DNA of 64,000 nt, taken from contig OX243822.1 in the NCBI GenBank assembly GCA_945859605.1, positions 4,685,696-4,749,695 of the forward strand, written 5' to 3'. Shown piece by piece: positions 1-11,304 of the stretch. Origin of the DNA: Lumbricus rubellus. Its lineage: Eukaryota > Annelida > Clitellata > Crassiclitellata > Lumbricidae. The notes under the pieces were generated by a model, which was not told the DNA's origin, did not search any database, and saw only the letters and a list, made by a program, of their open reading frames with translations. The position numbers and the translations under genes are program-made. Each line of letters opens with the position of its first letter. Positions within the stretch are counted from its first letter, which is position 1.

Positions 1-540
1 TCAGTTCAACACGCGAAGGCCTTAATGGAAAACTACCAATGCGCAGTCAAACCGTGCGACAGCGATTGCAAATATCGACGTACACGGACCACACGCAGAC
101 CTATGTCCTTCTTTGTCTGTCTCTATGCATCAGCGACGTTTGCGTCGGTATCTCTGTCTGTACGCGCGATTGCCTCGGTCGGTGATATTCAATCGACCTC
201 ACCTCCTCCTTTGGCCGTCGCTCCATGTCTTCGCGTTTGTCCTTCTCTATCTGTTCCAATGTATCAGCGACTACTGCCTCTGCCTCGCTGCGTGTATGCG
301 CGACTGCACAGTCGACGACTCAATCGGCCTCCCCTCCTCCTGTGGCCGTCGCTCCATACGAGCCGCCAAAGGCCGATACCGTGAGAGAGTTACACGAATA
401 TCGATCGATAAAACTTGCCACGGCAGGTGCCTACGTCGTCGCCTTAAAATCGTGTCGCGCACGATCTCAACATTAAAATCTAGGTCACCAATATTATGTA
501 GGTCACCGAATGCAGCTCAAAAATAATAATATTATAATAT
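1..540. repeat. Tandem duplication, period about 133 bp
   Basis: ATGCATCAGCGACG...CCTCCTCCTTTGGCCGTCGC (from 125) and ATGTATCAGCGACT...CCTCCTCCTGTGGCCGTCGC (from 258) are two diverged units. GC-rich relative to the rest; overlapping open frames follow the repeat and show no domain. Confidence 0.6.
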
Positions 541-1540
541 ATATATAATTAATGGACCCCGAAAATACCCTGCAGAATTCAAGAAAATAATGATATAATA
601 TAATATAACATTACAACTAAAATTCCGTAGCGTCTAGTTATACGCAAACGCTACACTACTATGCAACACAAGATAAAATCTTCAGCCCAGATAACCGCTA
701 CGGTTAAATAAACTAATAGTTTATTATAACAACGTTAAAATTTAATATTTTAACATAATTATTGTGGATGTCAAAAGAACTTAACCTATACATAGACTTC
801 AGACATAAATCCGACATCCCATTTCTTATTCCATCTCCTCCCAGTCATCCTCTTCTTATCATCATTCTTCTTCTTCTTCTCCATATTGATTCTCATAACC
901 ATACATGTACTTCTGCAACTCCGTTTCTTTCCACCAACTCTTCCTGCAACTCTTCATATGTTGTGAAAGCAGATCTATGTGATCAATAGACACCTCATTA
1001 AAGGATATCAATTGCTATACAAATAGGTTGCGCACTGTAACTAAATGCTTCGGACCAAACAAGATGAGCCATTTGCTACCACAAGATATCGTTGCAGATT
1101 TTGAAACAGAAAAAAATAAACGTACGTAATTCTTTTCTGACACCTTTAAAATGATCTATGCTAAAATTACATTTGCCGTAGGGCGCAAACGTCGGATACT
1201 GTTAGAGCTCCAAAAATGAAATGGGTTTGCTTGTCTCTTCATCAGATCATTATTATTATTAGATCGAGTTTGTTCTGTTTTCAACCGCTAGAGGGACTTC
1301 GTCTGGTCGAATGTTTTCTTCCGTACATCTCAAAGATTCAGACGTGTACCGAAGCTTTCGACAAGGAATTCAAGATCTCTGTTCTTTCCAAGCAATACAA
1401 AAGTGCCTGCAGGTAAAATCTTCTCAAAATTGATGTCCATTCTGTGACAGTAATGCATGGTAGCCTATTAATACGTCGCACATGTAATTGTAACCCCGCG
1501 GAATTTTCCGTCGTTGTTATCATCATCACCGCTATCACTA
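541..1540. other. AT-rich region, no gene seen
   Basis: Short open frames only. A box like the promoter motif occurs at 1138-1150 (GACACCTTTAAAATG), but no TATA box is at the expected distance. Confidence 0.5.
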
Positions 1541-1545
1541 CTATT

Positions 1546-1595
1546 ACCACCACCACCACCACCACCACCACCACCACCACCACCACCACCACCAC
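1546..1595. repeat. (ACC)n microsatellite
   Basis: About 16 near-perfect ACC triplets. Confidence 0.95.
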
Positions 1596-2127
1596 TATCA
1601 CTATCACGAATAAGCTGGCTTTCAAGGTGGCGCTTTGGAAATTTTGAGTTTACGATTACGATTACGATTCATTCATCCGGATATTTACATAGCACCCCTC
1701 GAAGAAATAAACTAATCAGAGGCGCTCCCGATTCATGCGCGACCAAAAAAGAAAAGTTTTAAGTTTAACGAGGAAGGGCTCTTGTAGAGTACCATGGTGT
1801 AGGGATGTACGCTACGCTCCAAAGGTTGGCCATTGCAGGTCACTGGGCCAACCACAGAGATGGCTCAATTCTGCATGGTTGTAGTACGAGCATAAGGAAC
1901 AAAGAGGCTTCCTTTCTGTCAGAGTGATACCCAAGGACCAGTCAAGTCAAATTCGCTGTGGGTCACGTGACCAGCGGGGGTGAGATAGAGTCACTCTCGG
2001 CACAACGGAAATTGTCCACTTCCTCCATCTAATAACATGGAAATACTACTGTAAATTACACCAAAAAATCGTTTACTTCAATGAATTTCGACCAAATTCA
2101 AAAATTCAAAATTATTTATTCACCACG

Positions 2128-2128
2128 C

Positions 2129-2222
<94 letters not shown>

Positions 2223-2339
2223 GTCATCGTCGTCGTCGTCGTCGTCGACGTCGTCGTCGTCGTCGTCATCATCATCATCTTCACCACCACCACCACCACC
2301 ACCACCACCACCACCACCACCACCACCACCACCACCACC

Positions 2340-2386
<47 letters not shown>
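2128..2386. repeat. Compound (ATC)n(GTC)n(ACC)n microsatellite
   Basis: A 259-bp array with ATC, ATCGTC, GTC, ACC and ATC blocks in order. The nested block structure suggests stepwise mutation and re-expansion. Frames across it (poly-His, poly-Val) are not genes. Confidence 0.95.
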
Positions 2387-2689
2387 AATTTCAGCTGTAT
2401 AAATCTCACTAAACATCATATATTACAATTTATTTCAGAGTCGTTACGGTGACAATCAAATGCTACCACGACATCAAGACGCGGATGCAAGTCTCCTGTC
2501 GCCAACCACAGCAGCATCCTCTTCTTCCATCTCCTCCTCATCTCTCCTCCGCATCATCCCCATCATCCCCATCATCACCACCATCAGCAGCCGACGTCTA
2601 CCACGCCCACTACATACGACCCCTCGTCGAACTGACCAGGGCAATGGTCGAAGCCAACTGCTCGCTACACCCTTCCTACCGCCAGTACT

Positions 2690-2795
2690 ACAACCACTCG
2701 CCCGCTGCTCTTCGCCATGTGGGATTCGAATCCATAACGCTGTCGTCAATCGCCGCTGTGCTCTACCTGATGTTATGAACTCATAGGGTTCGTTA
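2690..2795 (-). repeat. Possible tRNA-related SINE head
   Basis: The minus strand reads CAGGTAGAGCACAGCGG (D-arm-like) and GGATTCGAATCC (box B with one mismatch) at tRNA-like spacing. There is no clear second copy in the window. The proline/serine-rich open frames over this stretch and the preceding 2460-2690 are probably non-coding. Confidence 0.35.
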
Positions 2796-2811
2796 ACTGC
2801 AGCCTGGTAAT

Positions 2812-3170
2812 GGTCGCCCTCCTCGTTCATGAAGGTTTTGGACTGGCACCAGTGAGATATAGGTTACATGTGTCTGCTGTTTAAAGACTTCCGAGTCGTT
2901 GCAAAGATGGTCACCGCGTGTAACCCTCCTTCTTTATCCAGGCTGTGGACTGGCACTAATGAGATACCTATAGCTGCTGTTTAAAGACTTCGAGTCGTTG
3001 CAGAGGTGGTTAACGTACGTCACCCTCCTTCTGTATCATGGCTGTGGACTGGCACCATGGGGTGCGGGCGTTTGGCGAAGCTTCCATTGATTAAGGACGT
3101 CGTGTTATAATAGGAGAATTTGAGATCGTCGCCCTCCTCATTTGCCTCGGTTTTGGACTGGCACTGCCAT
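2812..3170 (-). repeat. Four copies of module A, period about 105 bp
   Basis: CGCCCTCCTC...TTTTGGACTGGCAC, ACCCTCCTTC...GTGGACTGGCAC, ACCCTCCTTC...GTGGACTGGCAC and CGCCCTCCTC...TTTTGGACTGGCAC begin near 2814, 2919, 3019 and 3129. Spacers share GCTGTTTAAAGACTTCGAGT. No promoter-like box is found beside this cluster. Confidence 0.7.
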
Positions 3171-3344
3171 GTTATACGGGTCGTAGTAGAGTTCATTTCT
3201 TACTCTGTGGGGAAGAAGAGAGTTGGGTGGGATGGTCTGGTGGAAAATGGTATGATTGGAGTTCGGGACCAGAGGGTGTATGGGTGGAAGAATTAATTGA
3301 AGAAGGAGACATGAATTATACTGGATAGGTCTGCACTTACAGAT

Positions 3345-3655
3345 AGATATGCATAGAGAAAGACATACAGCCAGCGAGACAAGCAGACAGGTAGACATAC
3401 AGGACTGTGAACAGACAAATAGGTGGATAGACATAGAGACAGACAAATTAATGGACGGGATAGGGAGACAAACTGACAGGCAGACATAGAAACAGACACA
3501 GACAATCAGGTAGACACAGAGGCAAAAGGACAGGGAGAAATATAGGCAGGTACATGTAGATAGAATTTTTTTTATTTAATTGGTTGGCAAGCAGAGAGAC
3601 ATACAGATAATCAGACAGACGAGGAGACGGACAATCGGACATACAGACAGACGAC
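3345..3655. repeat. Degenerate (AGAC)n array
   Basis: AGACAGACAG-rich sequence over about 300 bp, broken by an A/T patch at 3566-3585. Cysteine-rich minus-strand frames are products of the repeat. Confidence 0.85.
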
Positions 3656-3667
3656 CACACACAGAAG

Positions 3668-3966
3668 CATGGGCGTCCGCAGGAATTTTTCTAGGGGGGC
3701 GCAAACTTTTAAATAATTGTCACATGGTCTAAATTTAATGGGTGACAGTTTGAATTTCCATATTACTACGAGAGAATCCTATAGCCTACCCATACGTTAT
3801 GCGCCCAAAGAAAGATAATAGGTTCAACTTGTAGAACGAATCGATAATCACATTGAAAATCGTGTTGTGACAATCACAACCAAATAATCTAAATTTATGT
3901 GCAATTATGCGAAAATTTCAGAGGGGCGCACTTGCGCCCCCTTGCGCCCCGTTGCGGACGCCCATG
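3668..3966 (+). mobile_element. hAT-type MITE family 1, copy 1 (299 bp)
   Basis: Terminal inverted repeats are CATGGGCGTCCGCAG. An exact 8-bp target duplication CACAGAAG flanks it (3660-3667 and 3967-3974). Eight-bp duplications and CA-GGCG ends are typical of hAT elements. The interior has GGGGCGCA and TTGCGCCCC runs near one end and no coding capacity. Confidence 0.9.
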
Positions 3967-4041
3967 CACAGAAGTACGGGGCAGTCATACAATGCGGTAA
4001 ACACACATACTCACATTTGCGTACATATATGCATACGTAGG

Positions 4042-4130
4042 TGCACACACACACACGCACAAACACAAACACACACAATCACAAACACACAAACACAGAC
4101 ACACACACACACAAACACATATACAGACCC
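4042..4130. repeat. (CA)n microsatellite
   Basis: Interrupted ACACAC/ACAAAC array; a short (CAGA)n array follows at 4336-4370. Confidence 0.9.
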
Positions 4131-4336
4131 ACAACGAAGGCCTCATAGAGTTATAGACAGACACGTATACGTGTTTGTCTGCGTGTGTCCATCAACATGC
4201 ATACAAGCATAAATTCAATTTCAATCCAATTCAATTCAATAATATCAAATTGAATCAAACACATCCAAACATACACTCAAGTACTCGCACTTACACACAA
4301 ACAGAAAGGCGGGCATAGAGGGACGAGGGGAGAGAA

Positions 4337-4368
<32 letters not shown>

Positions 4369-4980
4369 GGACATATATATGGACAGAGACATACAGACAT
4401 AGCCTGAGGCGAATTGCGTGTCTTTACTACCATGTAATTCCGCCAAGTAGGCTATATCGTGTGCTGGCAGATAATCTATCAAGCATTAAGGACTTGCCTC
4501 TGGTGCAGCATTAAAACGGTTCAAGGTCTAATCCATTTCGTATCATCATTCGAAGCAGTCGGGGTTCACGACCTCACTGTACCCCTCTCATGTCGCCTCG
4601 GGCATTGCCTCAAGTGCCGACATAGGAACCGTCATCGGGCCACTTCCTTGCTGCGAGGCTGCACTGGGTTACTGCTGACTGCGAAAACCTTCAGCCAAAG
4701 AAAATCATTTAGTTCAAAATCTCTGTACTGAAGAGAAATTTGTTCCGGAATTTATCGAAATTAGATGGTTACGTTGCGAATATGGTTACGAAATCGCCAT
4801 GCTCCTTTGTCAAAAGTTTTGGCCTATCACCTCCATAGTATATTATTGTATTGTCCGAATAATATTGAAGGCTCTGAAAACTTTGATTTCGTGGAATCAA
4901 AGGTGTGTTTTTATAGTTTGTTTGCGTCGATAATTGTTTCTCACCGCAGAGGAGAAGTGAATTATCCCCATCCAGCTAAA

Positions 4981-5021
4981 AATTTAAAGTAAATAATAAT
5001 TCTTTTATAAAGGTGTCTAAA
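4981..5021 (-). promoter_or_regulatory. GACACC/TATA promoter-like unit (weak TATA)
   Basis: ACTTTAGACACCTTTATAAA, then 23 nt to TTTAAATT. Confidence 0.35.
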
Positions 5022-5120
5022 GTGGTCGTTGTTTTATGAATTTATAAATGACGCTGCGCGACCTCGTATCACGAATTGGCTCTTTATCACAAGCAAGTCG
5101 TCCGAAGTTGCACTCATGCG

Positions 5121-5162
5121 ATAATATAGCATCACTAGAACATATTTAAAAGGTGTCTAAAA
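5121..5162 (-). promoter_or_regulatory. GACACC/TATA promoter-like unit
   Basis: CTTTTAGACACCTTTTAAAT, 23 nt, TATATTA. About 140 bp from the unit at 4981 and in the same orientation. Confidence 0.5.
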
Positions 5163-5507
5163 GCCTAGATTAGTCGGAAGTCAATGACATCTTGCGGCTA
5201 ACAGGTATATCGACGCTGAGCTTATCTTTCAGTATAATTAACAACAGATCATTATGGAAAATTTATTCTTCATGAGAAAAACCTCTCCTTTTGAGTGAGA
5301 TAAAGTAGATTTGAAGCCGTTCGACAAAACGACCTTTTGCGAGAGAATGCTGTCGTATGACTGTCTGCATTGACTATTAATTATTATTAGACGTGTGTAT
5401 AGAACTATGACGTCATATCAGCGTCGTCTATGTGCTAATCGATAATCTGTGCCTTTCTCAAAATCGTTTTGTGTTGTTATTTCGTTGTAAGCTGGACAAT
5501 AAAGACA

Positions 5508-5823
5508 TACACACACGCAGAAACACACATACGCTCAAACACACACGCACGCAACACACACACGAGCAAACACACACACACACAGACACGCACAGAGACA
5601 CACAAGCACACACACACACACCAACAAACAAGCACACACACAAACACACACGCAAGATAAATCAGTCGGAGTCGATGTGATGATGACGATGATGATAATG
5701 GTGATGATGATGATGATGATGATGATGATGACGACGACGATGATGACAACGACGACGACGACGACGATGATGACCATGATAATGACGATGACGATGACGA
5801 TGACGACAACTTCGACAACTTCG
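5508..5823. repeat. (CA)n then (GAT/GAC)n compound microsatellite
   Basis: An imperfect CA array (5508-5656) is followed by a GAT/GAC array (5677-5823). Confidence 0.92.
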
Positions 5824-6109
5824 ACGATAGAATTGACGTTAGGGTAGTTAAATTGTATTGTATCAGACATCTATATAGCGCTTCTATTCCAGCACTGACT
5901 ATTCAGTGGCACTCCATGTCTGAACACTCCTTGGAAACAGAAGTCTTCAAGACAACGCACCGATTTGGGCAAACAAACAGAAAAACGTTTCGCTTGTATT
6001 CGATGCTTCTTAACAAACAACTGTGAAGAGATTTCTAAGGGAGCTATATAATTGAAGAGGTAATTGACTGGTTTGCTGCAGGTGGATGATGTTGTGTGTT
6101 GTATCTGTG

Positions 6110-6235
6110 TTGTCGTTGTTATTGTCGTTGCTATTGTCGTTGTTATTATTATTATTGTTGTTGTTGTTGTTGTTGTTGTTATTATTGTTGTTGTTGTTGT
6201 TGTTGTTTTTATTAATGTTGTTGTTGTCGCAGTCG
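6110..6235. repeat. (GTT)n microsatellite
   Basis: Mixed GTT/ATT triplets inside duplicated segment D. Confidence 0.9.
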
Positions 6236-6315
6236 TTGCTGTTCATTTTGACATCGGACGGCGTGCTAACTGTTAAAGTGGTATAAGGTAATGATGACCA
6301 CTAGGCATGACCTTG

Positions 6316-6740
6316 GCTGTCCTTGTGTCTCTTTTTCTGTGTCTTTGTCTGTGTCTTTGTCTGTCTGGTTTTCTGTCTGTTTGTCTGTCTCTGTCTCTCT
6401 GTATTTATGCAATCGGCTGCTGTTAACCCCAAGGCGAAGATTTCACTGAAGACTGTATCTTTCCTTCTATCTGTGTATCGTTGTGTTTGTCTGTCTGCCT
6501 GTCCGTTTACTTCTGTGTTATTGTGGTATAATTATCGGCTAATGATGACCTCTAGGCATGGGCATTGCTTCTCTCTGTGTGTGTCTGTGTGTCTTTGTGT
6601 GCCTGTGTGTCTGTGTCTGTCTGTCTGTCTGTCTGTCTCTGTCTCTGTTTGTTTCTGTCTCTGTCTCTGTCTTTGTTTGTCTCTGTCTGTCTCTCTGCCT
6701 GTCTGTCTGTCTATCCGTTTGTTTCTCTCACTTTCTCTCT
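6316..6740. repeat. (TCTG)n-rich region
   Basis: Two TCTG/TCTC arrays (6316-6405, 6571-6740) separated by unique sequence that matches 11780-11940. Confidence 0.9.
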
Positions 6741-6898
6741 TCATTCTGATGGAAGATTGCCTACAGCAGTCGATGCCCAGGGACGCCATTATCTATTTGG
6801 ATGCACATTGCACAAGCCAAAACCAGATGGAAGACAGATTAACGAAGCGATAAATTCGTCGAATTAATACAAGTCACACCGAATGACCAGAGGGAATT

Positions 6899-7070
6899 TT
6901 TATACACCTGTTTTAAGGATTTTAGTCTGCCTATAAGTACTTGTAGATACGATTGGACAGCCACATTTAGTCTCACGACTTCAATGCTATATATTATTAT
7001 AGTAGTCTGCTAGCACAGAATTGTCATTCCAGACTTTTGAATCAGATAAAGGTAGGGGACAACACACAGT
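6899..7070 (+). ncRNA. Candidate small-RNA unit with snRNA-like promoter, module A
   Basis: TATACACCTGTTTTAAGG is followed after 23 nt (from CACC at 6905) by TATAAGTA. Downstream, 7018-7066 holds a diverged module A (CATTCCAGACTTTTGAATCA, GGTAGGGGAC). The box is weaker than average. In segment D. Confidence 0.3.
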
Positions 7071-7178
7071 GTCCTTGAACTCAAACTGCTATTCATACCG
7101 CTAGAATTTGATGGTGTGTATGATGAAGATGGATATCTGCATAATGACCAAGCGGAATTGTTTATAAAACTGATTTTG

Positions 7179-7318
7179 CTTAGACACCTCTTATAAGCAT
7201 TATAGCCTTTCTTTAAGTAGTTGAATATACGATGTGACAACCATATCGAACATTACTTTAATTCTCATAACCTGGAATTGCTATTGCCGACTTCAGATAA
7301 CTCAAGAGGGCGACACAT
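7179..7318 (+). ncRNA. Candidate small-RNA unit with snRNA-like promoter, module A
   Basis: CTTAGACACCTCTTATAAGC, then 23 nt to TTTAAGTA. Module A at 7274-7312 reads TTGCCGACTTCAGATAACTC, AAGAGGGCGAC. Paralogue of the unit at 12818. Confidence 0.35.
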
Positions 7319-7361
7319 GTGATCTTTCATGCCACATACACATACGTACATACATATAAGA

Positions 7362-7378
7362 TTATATATATATATATG

Positions 7379-7416
<38 letters not shown>
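7362..7416. repeat. (TA)n microsatellite
   Basis: About 55 bp of alternating TA with one TGTATG interruption. Confidence 0.93.
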
Positions 7417-7419
<3 letters not shown>

Positions 7420-7424
7420 CGTTG

Positions 7425-7850
7425 CCCTCCTTATTAAGGCATGGCACTGACGCGGCAACAGTTTGACCAGAGGTGAGTTTACTAATTGACTTGGTATGAT
7501 TATTCGTATCTGACCATGAAGCTGCCTAATGGTTCACTGTGACAAATGATAAAAAGTAGTGTCCCCCTCATCATTTATCCAGACTTGGGACTGGCACTGC
7601 TGGTAGTAAACAAAAGTAATCATGCGGGTTAAGAATCAAAGACTATCGTAGTGATAAAAGTGTTTTTCAAGGCAAATACAAGCCGTATCGTGTGAAAATG
7701 CAAAAAGAAAAGAAATAACTTTGCCGACTGCAAAACCCTTGGGTGTCATCAACTGTCGTTAGAAGGTCGACACCTTAGCAGCGTATCCCTGTATATAAAA
7801 ATTATTATGGGTGGATGGATCCAGATTTGACGAGGGCTTATGACAACAGA
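7425..7850 (-). ncRNA. Modules B and A in tandem; promoter box decayed or absent
   Basis: On the minus strand, module B (7780-7850) is followed by module A at 7560-7600 and a second, shorter A at 7425-7450, the same B-then-A order as in the unit at 24170-24569. A TATATAA lies upstream at 7907-7914, but the GACACC box at the expected distance is not recognisable. Confidence 0.3.
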
Positions 7851-8099
7851 GGTCGTTGCTCTTGACAGAAATTTGCTTTGCATATTACTGCACTTTGCAG
7901 TTTTCATGTATATAATTATAATTGATTCCAAAGCTTAATTGGCTTCGACCGGAATTATCCAACGCGGCAAGATTTGTAGGCAAATATGTAGCATAATTGA
8001 TATCGTTCAAAATGTGTGTAAGGATTTTGAATTTCGAAGGCACGAAATTATTGGTACATAATACTACACTAACAATACTGCAACAGTGGTCACACTTAG

Positions 8100-8600
8100 G
8101 CAGAATAAAGTATATATTTTTGAAGTCAGCAAACTTAAGGCAATTAAATTGCATATTTCACGGTGAAGAACTATTCATTTATATAGCGCCTTCAGCACGC
8201 CAAAGGCCAAAACAGTCATCGATAAGCATTTTACACGGCAATTGAGGGCCAACAGTCCAATATTGGTAACACATAAGCATACAAAACCATATATTTTCTG
8301 AACCAGTAGTCTTTTGGCTATATAATCCAGATTTTATATCGTGAGCAATGGTTAATTTATATAGGGGCATTATAATCCCAAAAGGTAAAACAGTCACAAA
8401 TAGACATATCGACAATGAATCATAAGGACAGCAATTCAACAAAACTTTACAAGAAGTCATAATAAAGTATATATTTCCTGAATCAGCAAACTTCTGGCTA
8501 TAAATCCATGTTTTACTTTGAAGAAATATTCATTTATAGAGCGACTTTAGATTTCAAAAGGACAAAACAGTCACAATAAACATATCGGCACTGCTCTCCG
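8100..8600. repeat. Tandem repeat, three units of about 180 bp
   Basis: Each unit has AAAGTATATATTTYYTGAA, then TTCATTTATA(T/G)AGCG, then AAAACAGTCA and ATATCG. Units begin near 8100, 8275 and 8460 and are diverged. Function unknown. Confidence 0.68.
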
Positions 8601-8739
8601 ACTTCGGCATTATTTAGCAATGCGGAGTCCGAACGACAAGACTCGGTATCAGACTGGGCTAAAATCGAAATTATTATTTTACGTCCCACAAGACTTCCAG
8701 GCGCGTGATTGTGATAATGACGATGAGAGATCAGATTTG

Positions 8740-8960
8740 ATATGATCGTCATCGTCATCGTCATCTTCACCAGCATCGTCTTCGTCATCACCGTAATCAT
8801 CGTCATCTTCATCATCGTCTTCGTCATCGTCATCATCTTAATCATCGTCATCGTCGTCATCTTTGTCAATTTGATCATTATCATCATCGTCGTGGTTTTC
8901 GGTTATTGTTGTTGTTGTCGTTGTTGTGATTTTAGTGTCGTCGACATAGTTGTATTTGTT
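8740..8960. repeat. (ATCGTC)n-type microsatellite
   Basis: Degenerate CATCGTCATC array passing into GTTGTTGTCG. Confidence 0.9.
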
Positions 8961-9180
8961 GCCAATTATTAATTATGAATAATTTTTCTACACTAGTATA
9001 GTTTTTTCAAGCGTCAATCTCTAATGACAAAGAATCAATCGATGGCGCTGTGCAGATGTTACACATTATTATTACCTGGGTGGATGAAGTTAGAAAAATT
9101 AATCGTCCTCGTTGCAATTAAAGGCAAGCATTCGATCCGTTTCACTCTGCTGCTTCTTGAAGTTGGTTCACTTAAACTAC

Positions 9181-9223
9181 TCTAAAACACCTCTAAAACA
9201 TCTTTTCTTAACTCTATATATAT
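9181..9223 (+). promoter_or_regulatory. GACACC/TATA promoter-like unit
   Basis: TCTAAAACACCTCTAAAACA, 23 nt, TATATATATG. First of a tandem pair. Confidence 0.5.
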
Positions 9224-9294
9224 GTAGCAAATAAAGGCAAGCATTTGATTCATTTCACTCCTTTAGCTTGTTGCAGTTGGTTCACTCGAACTTT

Positions 9295-9336
9295 TCTAAA
9301 ACACCTCTAAAATATTTGTTATTGAAACTATATAAT
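9295..9336 (+). promoter_or_regulatory. GACACC/TATA promoter-like unit
   Basis: TCTAAAACACCTCTAAAATA, 23 nt, TATATAAT. Second of the pair; box conserved, spacer changed. Confidence 0.5.
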
Positions 9337-10184
9337 AAAAGTCACAGCGTTTGACTGTTGCTTTGTATTCCGCTTAAATCGCAAAACAGCATTTTACGTC
9401 AAAGAATGGTTCGATCTGGTTCGAAGTGCACATTCACCAGCGTCTTTTGCCAGTCAAAACATAGATAATGGAGGAGATCAACGCTGCAAGGTTACTTTCT
9501 TCACGACATAGTGTCGTATAACGAAGTCTTTCAACGCGTATTGAATCCACCGAAGGGACCGTACTCGGTGCAATTGTCTATCTTTCCGTTAGCGATGTGG
9601 ACATTAGACATAGTTATTGTGAACAAAAATTAACGTGTCTTTATCATGGCGGGTGTGTGGGGGTTGGGAGGGTTAGATCGTGTAGGTCGGGAATGGGACT
9701 CTTTAGTAGTTTTCATTTTTCTGGCGTGACATAATCGATTGTAGTCCGCGGATATATACAAGATAGGTTAGTTATAGAAATAAGTTTTTGTTTTTAATCT
9801 GTTTTTTATATGTTTTTCGACTCTTTGTCCGTTTTCTATGCTTTTTTGTTAAATATTGTGTTCACAGTCCATAGTTAGTTTTCGTCATTTATTGTCGTCT
9901 ATAATCCTGTACAATGTTTTTCGGCATTCTCAAAGATTCAGCTAATAATTATTTGCGTCAAAATGTTACCGTTTTGAAATAATAAGCAAGTATGCCACTG
10001 GAAAACTCCATTATGTTATTAATAAATAATAAAGCTAAGCATCCCTGCTGCAAAGGTTTAAAACAAAATAATAACAGACGAATATTTTCAGTATCTTGCG
10101 GCACAGGTTTATGTCGCTCAGTTGTTGGCAAAACGCACAGCATAGATAAAAAATAATGGTAATTATTTGGTGTGCCGGGAAAAT

Positions 10185-10230
10185 TTTCATTGTTTCTTAG
10201 TGTGCTGTAAGCCAAAAAATGGTTGGGAAT
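10185..10230. mobile_element. hAT terminal fragment
   Basis: AAAAAATGGTTGGGAATCACTG matches the right ends of the hAT MITE at 21337-21678. The left end was not identified, so only the terminus is called. Confidence 0.4.
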
Positions 10231-10254
10231 CACTGGCGTATTATTAGCTCACTA

Positions 10255-10480
10255 TTGAAATAATAGTTTATCTTTGGCTTTAAACATTCTCTGTAAAGTC
10301 CATGAACAATAATAATTATTGTCTGTTTAAGTTGCGCTTGTGTCAGCTTAGTAGTCTAATAAACATATTGATTGATTGATTGGTTGGTTGGTTGGTTGGT
10401 TGATTGATTGATTGAGTGATTGAGTGATTGAGTGATTGGTTGATTGATTGATTGGTTGATTGGTTGATTGATTGATTATT
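10255..10480 (+). repeat. LINE 3' end followed by a (GATT)n tail expansion
   Basis: TTGTCTGTTTAAGTTGCGCT...AGTCTAATAAACATATTG runs straight into GATTGATTGGTTGGTT repeats. The AATAAA-like signal plus a short repeat is typical of a LINE tail. A related end without the long array is at 63236-63300. Confidence 0.5.
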
Positions 10481-10518
10481 TTCGCTGCTATTGAAAGTGG
10501 ATAAATTAATGGAGATCA

Positions 10519-10558
10519 TTAGACACCTTAAAATATTTAGTAACCGTCATTATAATAT
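10519..10558 (+). promoter_or_regulatory. GACACC/TATA promoter-like unit
   Basis: ATTAGACACCTTAAAATA, 23 nt, TATAATATTC. Confidence 0.5.
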
Positions 10559-10900
10559 TCGACGATTGCACAAAATGATCGTGTGATGGATCTTCCCTGT
10601 TACAGTGTTACAGTACTATAATAGTTTCACCTTGTCACCTTGTGCTGTCGGTTCGTCGAACCCTAGCGACCATCATGACAAGTTCTCTACAACCTGTTTG
10701 TTATCATTTTGTGTTTTTTTTTATTCGTAGAAATATTGGGGGTTGGAGTCAGCTCCATGTCGGCCAGGGTCGGACTCGGTGGAATACTCGCCCCACAAAT
10801 CGTTGCTCTGGTTTGTTGACTTAAATTTTTTTTTTGGGGGGGGGGAGTTTGTCGTCTCATTAAGTTTAGGAAAGATTAGGTGAATAATTGTGGGGAGATC

Positions 10901-10940
10901 ATTAGACACTTTAAAATATAAGTAATCTTCGTTATAATAC
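10901..10940 (+). promoter_or_regulatory. GACACT/TATA promoter-like unit
   Basis: ATTAGACACTTTAAAATA, 22 nt, TATAATAC. Duplicate of the 10519 unit with CACC changed to CACT. Confidence 0.42.
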
Positions 10941-11304
10941 TTGACGATTGTACAAGGTGATCGAGTGATGCACCTTTACTGTTCCTACTCACCTTGTCAC
11001 CTTGTGCTTTCGGTTCGTGGAACCCTAGCGACCATCACTACAAGTCATCTCCAACGTCTTTACTATTAATGTAAACATTATTAAAATCACAATTCTTTGC
11101 AGCAGTAATGACGTCTATTTGCAAACATGCCAGAAACATGAACCGTTAATAGGAGAACTTTATCATTTGCAATCCAGATTTTCATGCATACATTTTGATT
11201 TGCCACAAATAATCGAGGATGTCAATATCTGCTATCAACAGTATTATATCGGACCCTTCTTCTTTAGTGTTCTGCCCTTATACAAGTCCAAAATCCCATA
11301 GCCC

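Larger units (their letters stand above)
6060..7320. repeat. Duplicated segment D, copy 1
   Basis: Matches 11560-12990 in order: (GTT)n, GGCTAATGATGACC, (TCTG)n, GATTGCC-ACAGCAGTCGATGCC, ACGCCATTATCTATTTGGAT, then promoter-like units. The SINE at 12437 is absent here, so copy 1 carries the empty site. Confidence 0.75.
9110..9340. repeat. Tandem duplication carrying two promoter-like units
   Basis: Two units of about 117 bp, each with AAAGGCAAGCATT, TTGGTTCACT and CTAAAACACCTCTAAAA. The GACACC-like box is identical in both while the 16 nt after it match at only 9 positions. Confidence 0.75.
10505..11045. repeat. Local duplication around two promoter-like units
   Basis: 10505-10690 and 10893-11045 align (GGAGATCATTAGACAC at the start; CACCTTGTCACCTTGTGCT and AACCCTAGCGACCATCA at the end). 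The intervening (T)n/(G)n run lies at 10828-10848. Confidence 0.75.

Noticed and set aside
1138..1175. GACACCTTTAAAATG as a promoter unit
   Set aside because: Good box but no TATA at 21-25 nt.
2081..2452. Poly-His and poly-Val reading frames
   Set aside because: They are translations of a trinucleotide array, with no codon-level evidence of selection.
2449..2786. Two overlapping Ser/Pro-rich frames of about 108 residues
   Set aside because: Open in several frames, driven by CATCCT repeats and a tRNA-like SINE head.
4459..4992. Frames of 75-90 residues between microsatellites
   Set aside because: No homology recognised, no start context or splice evidence.
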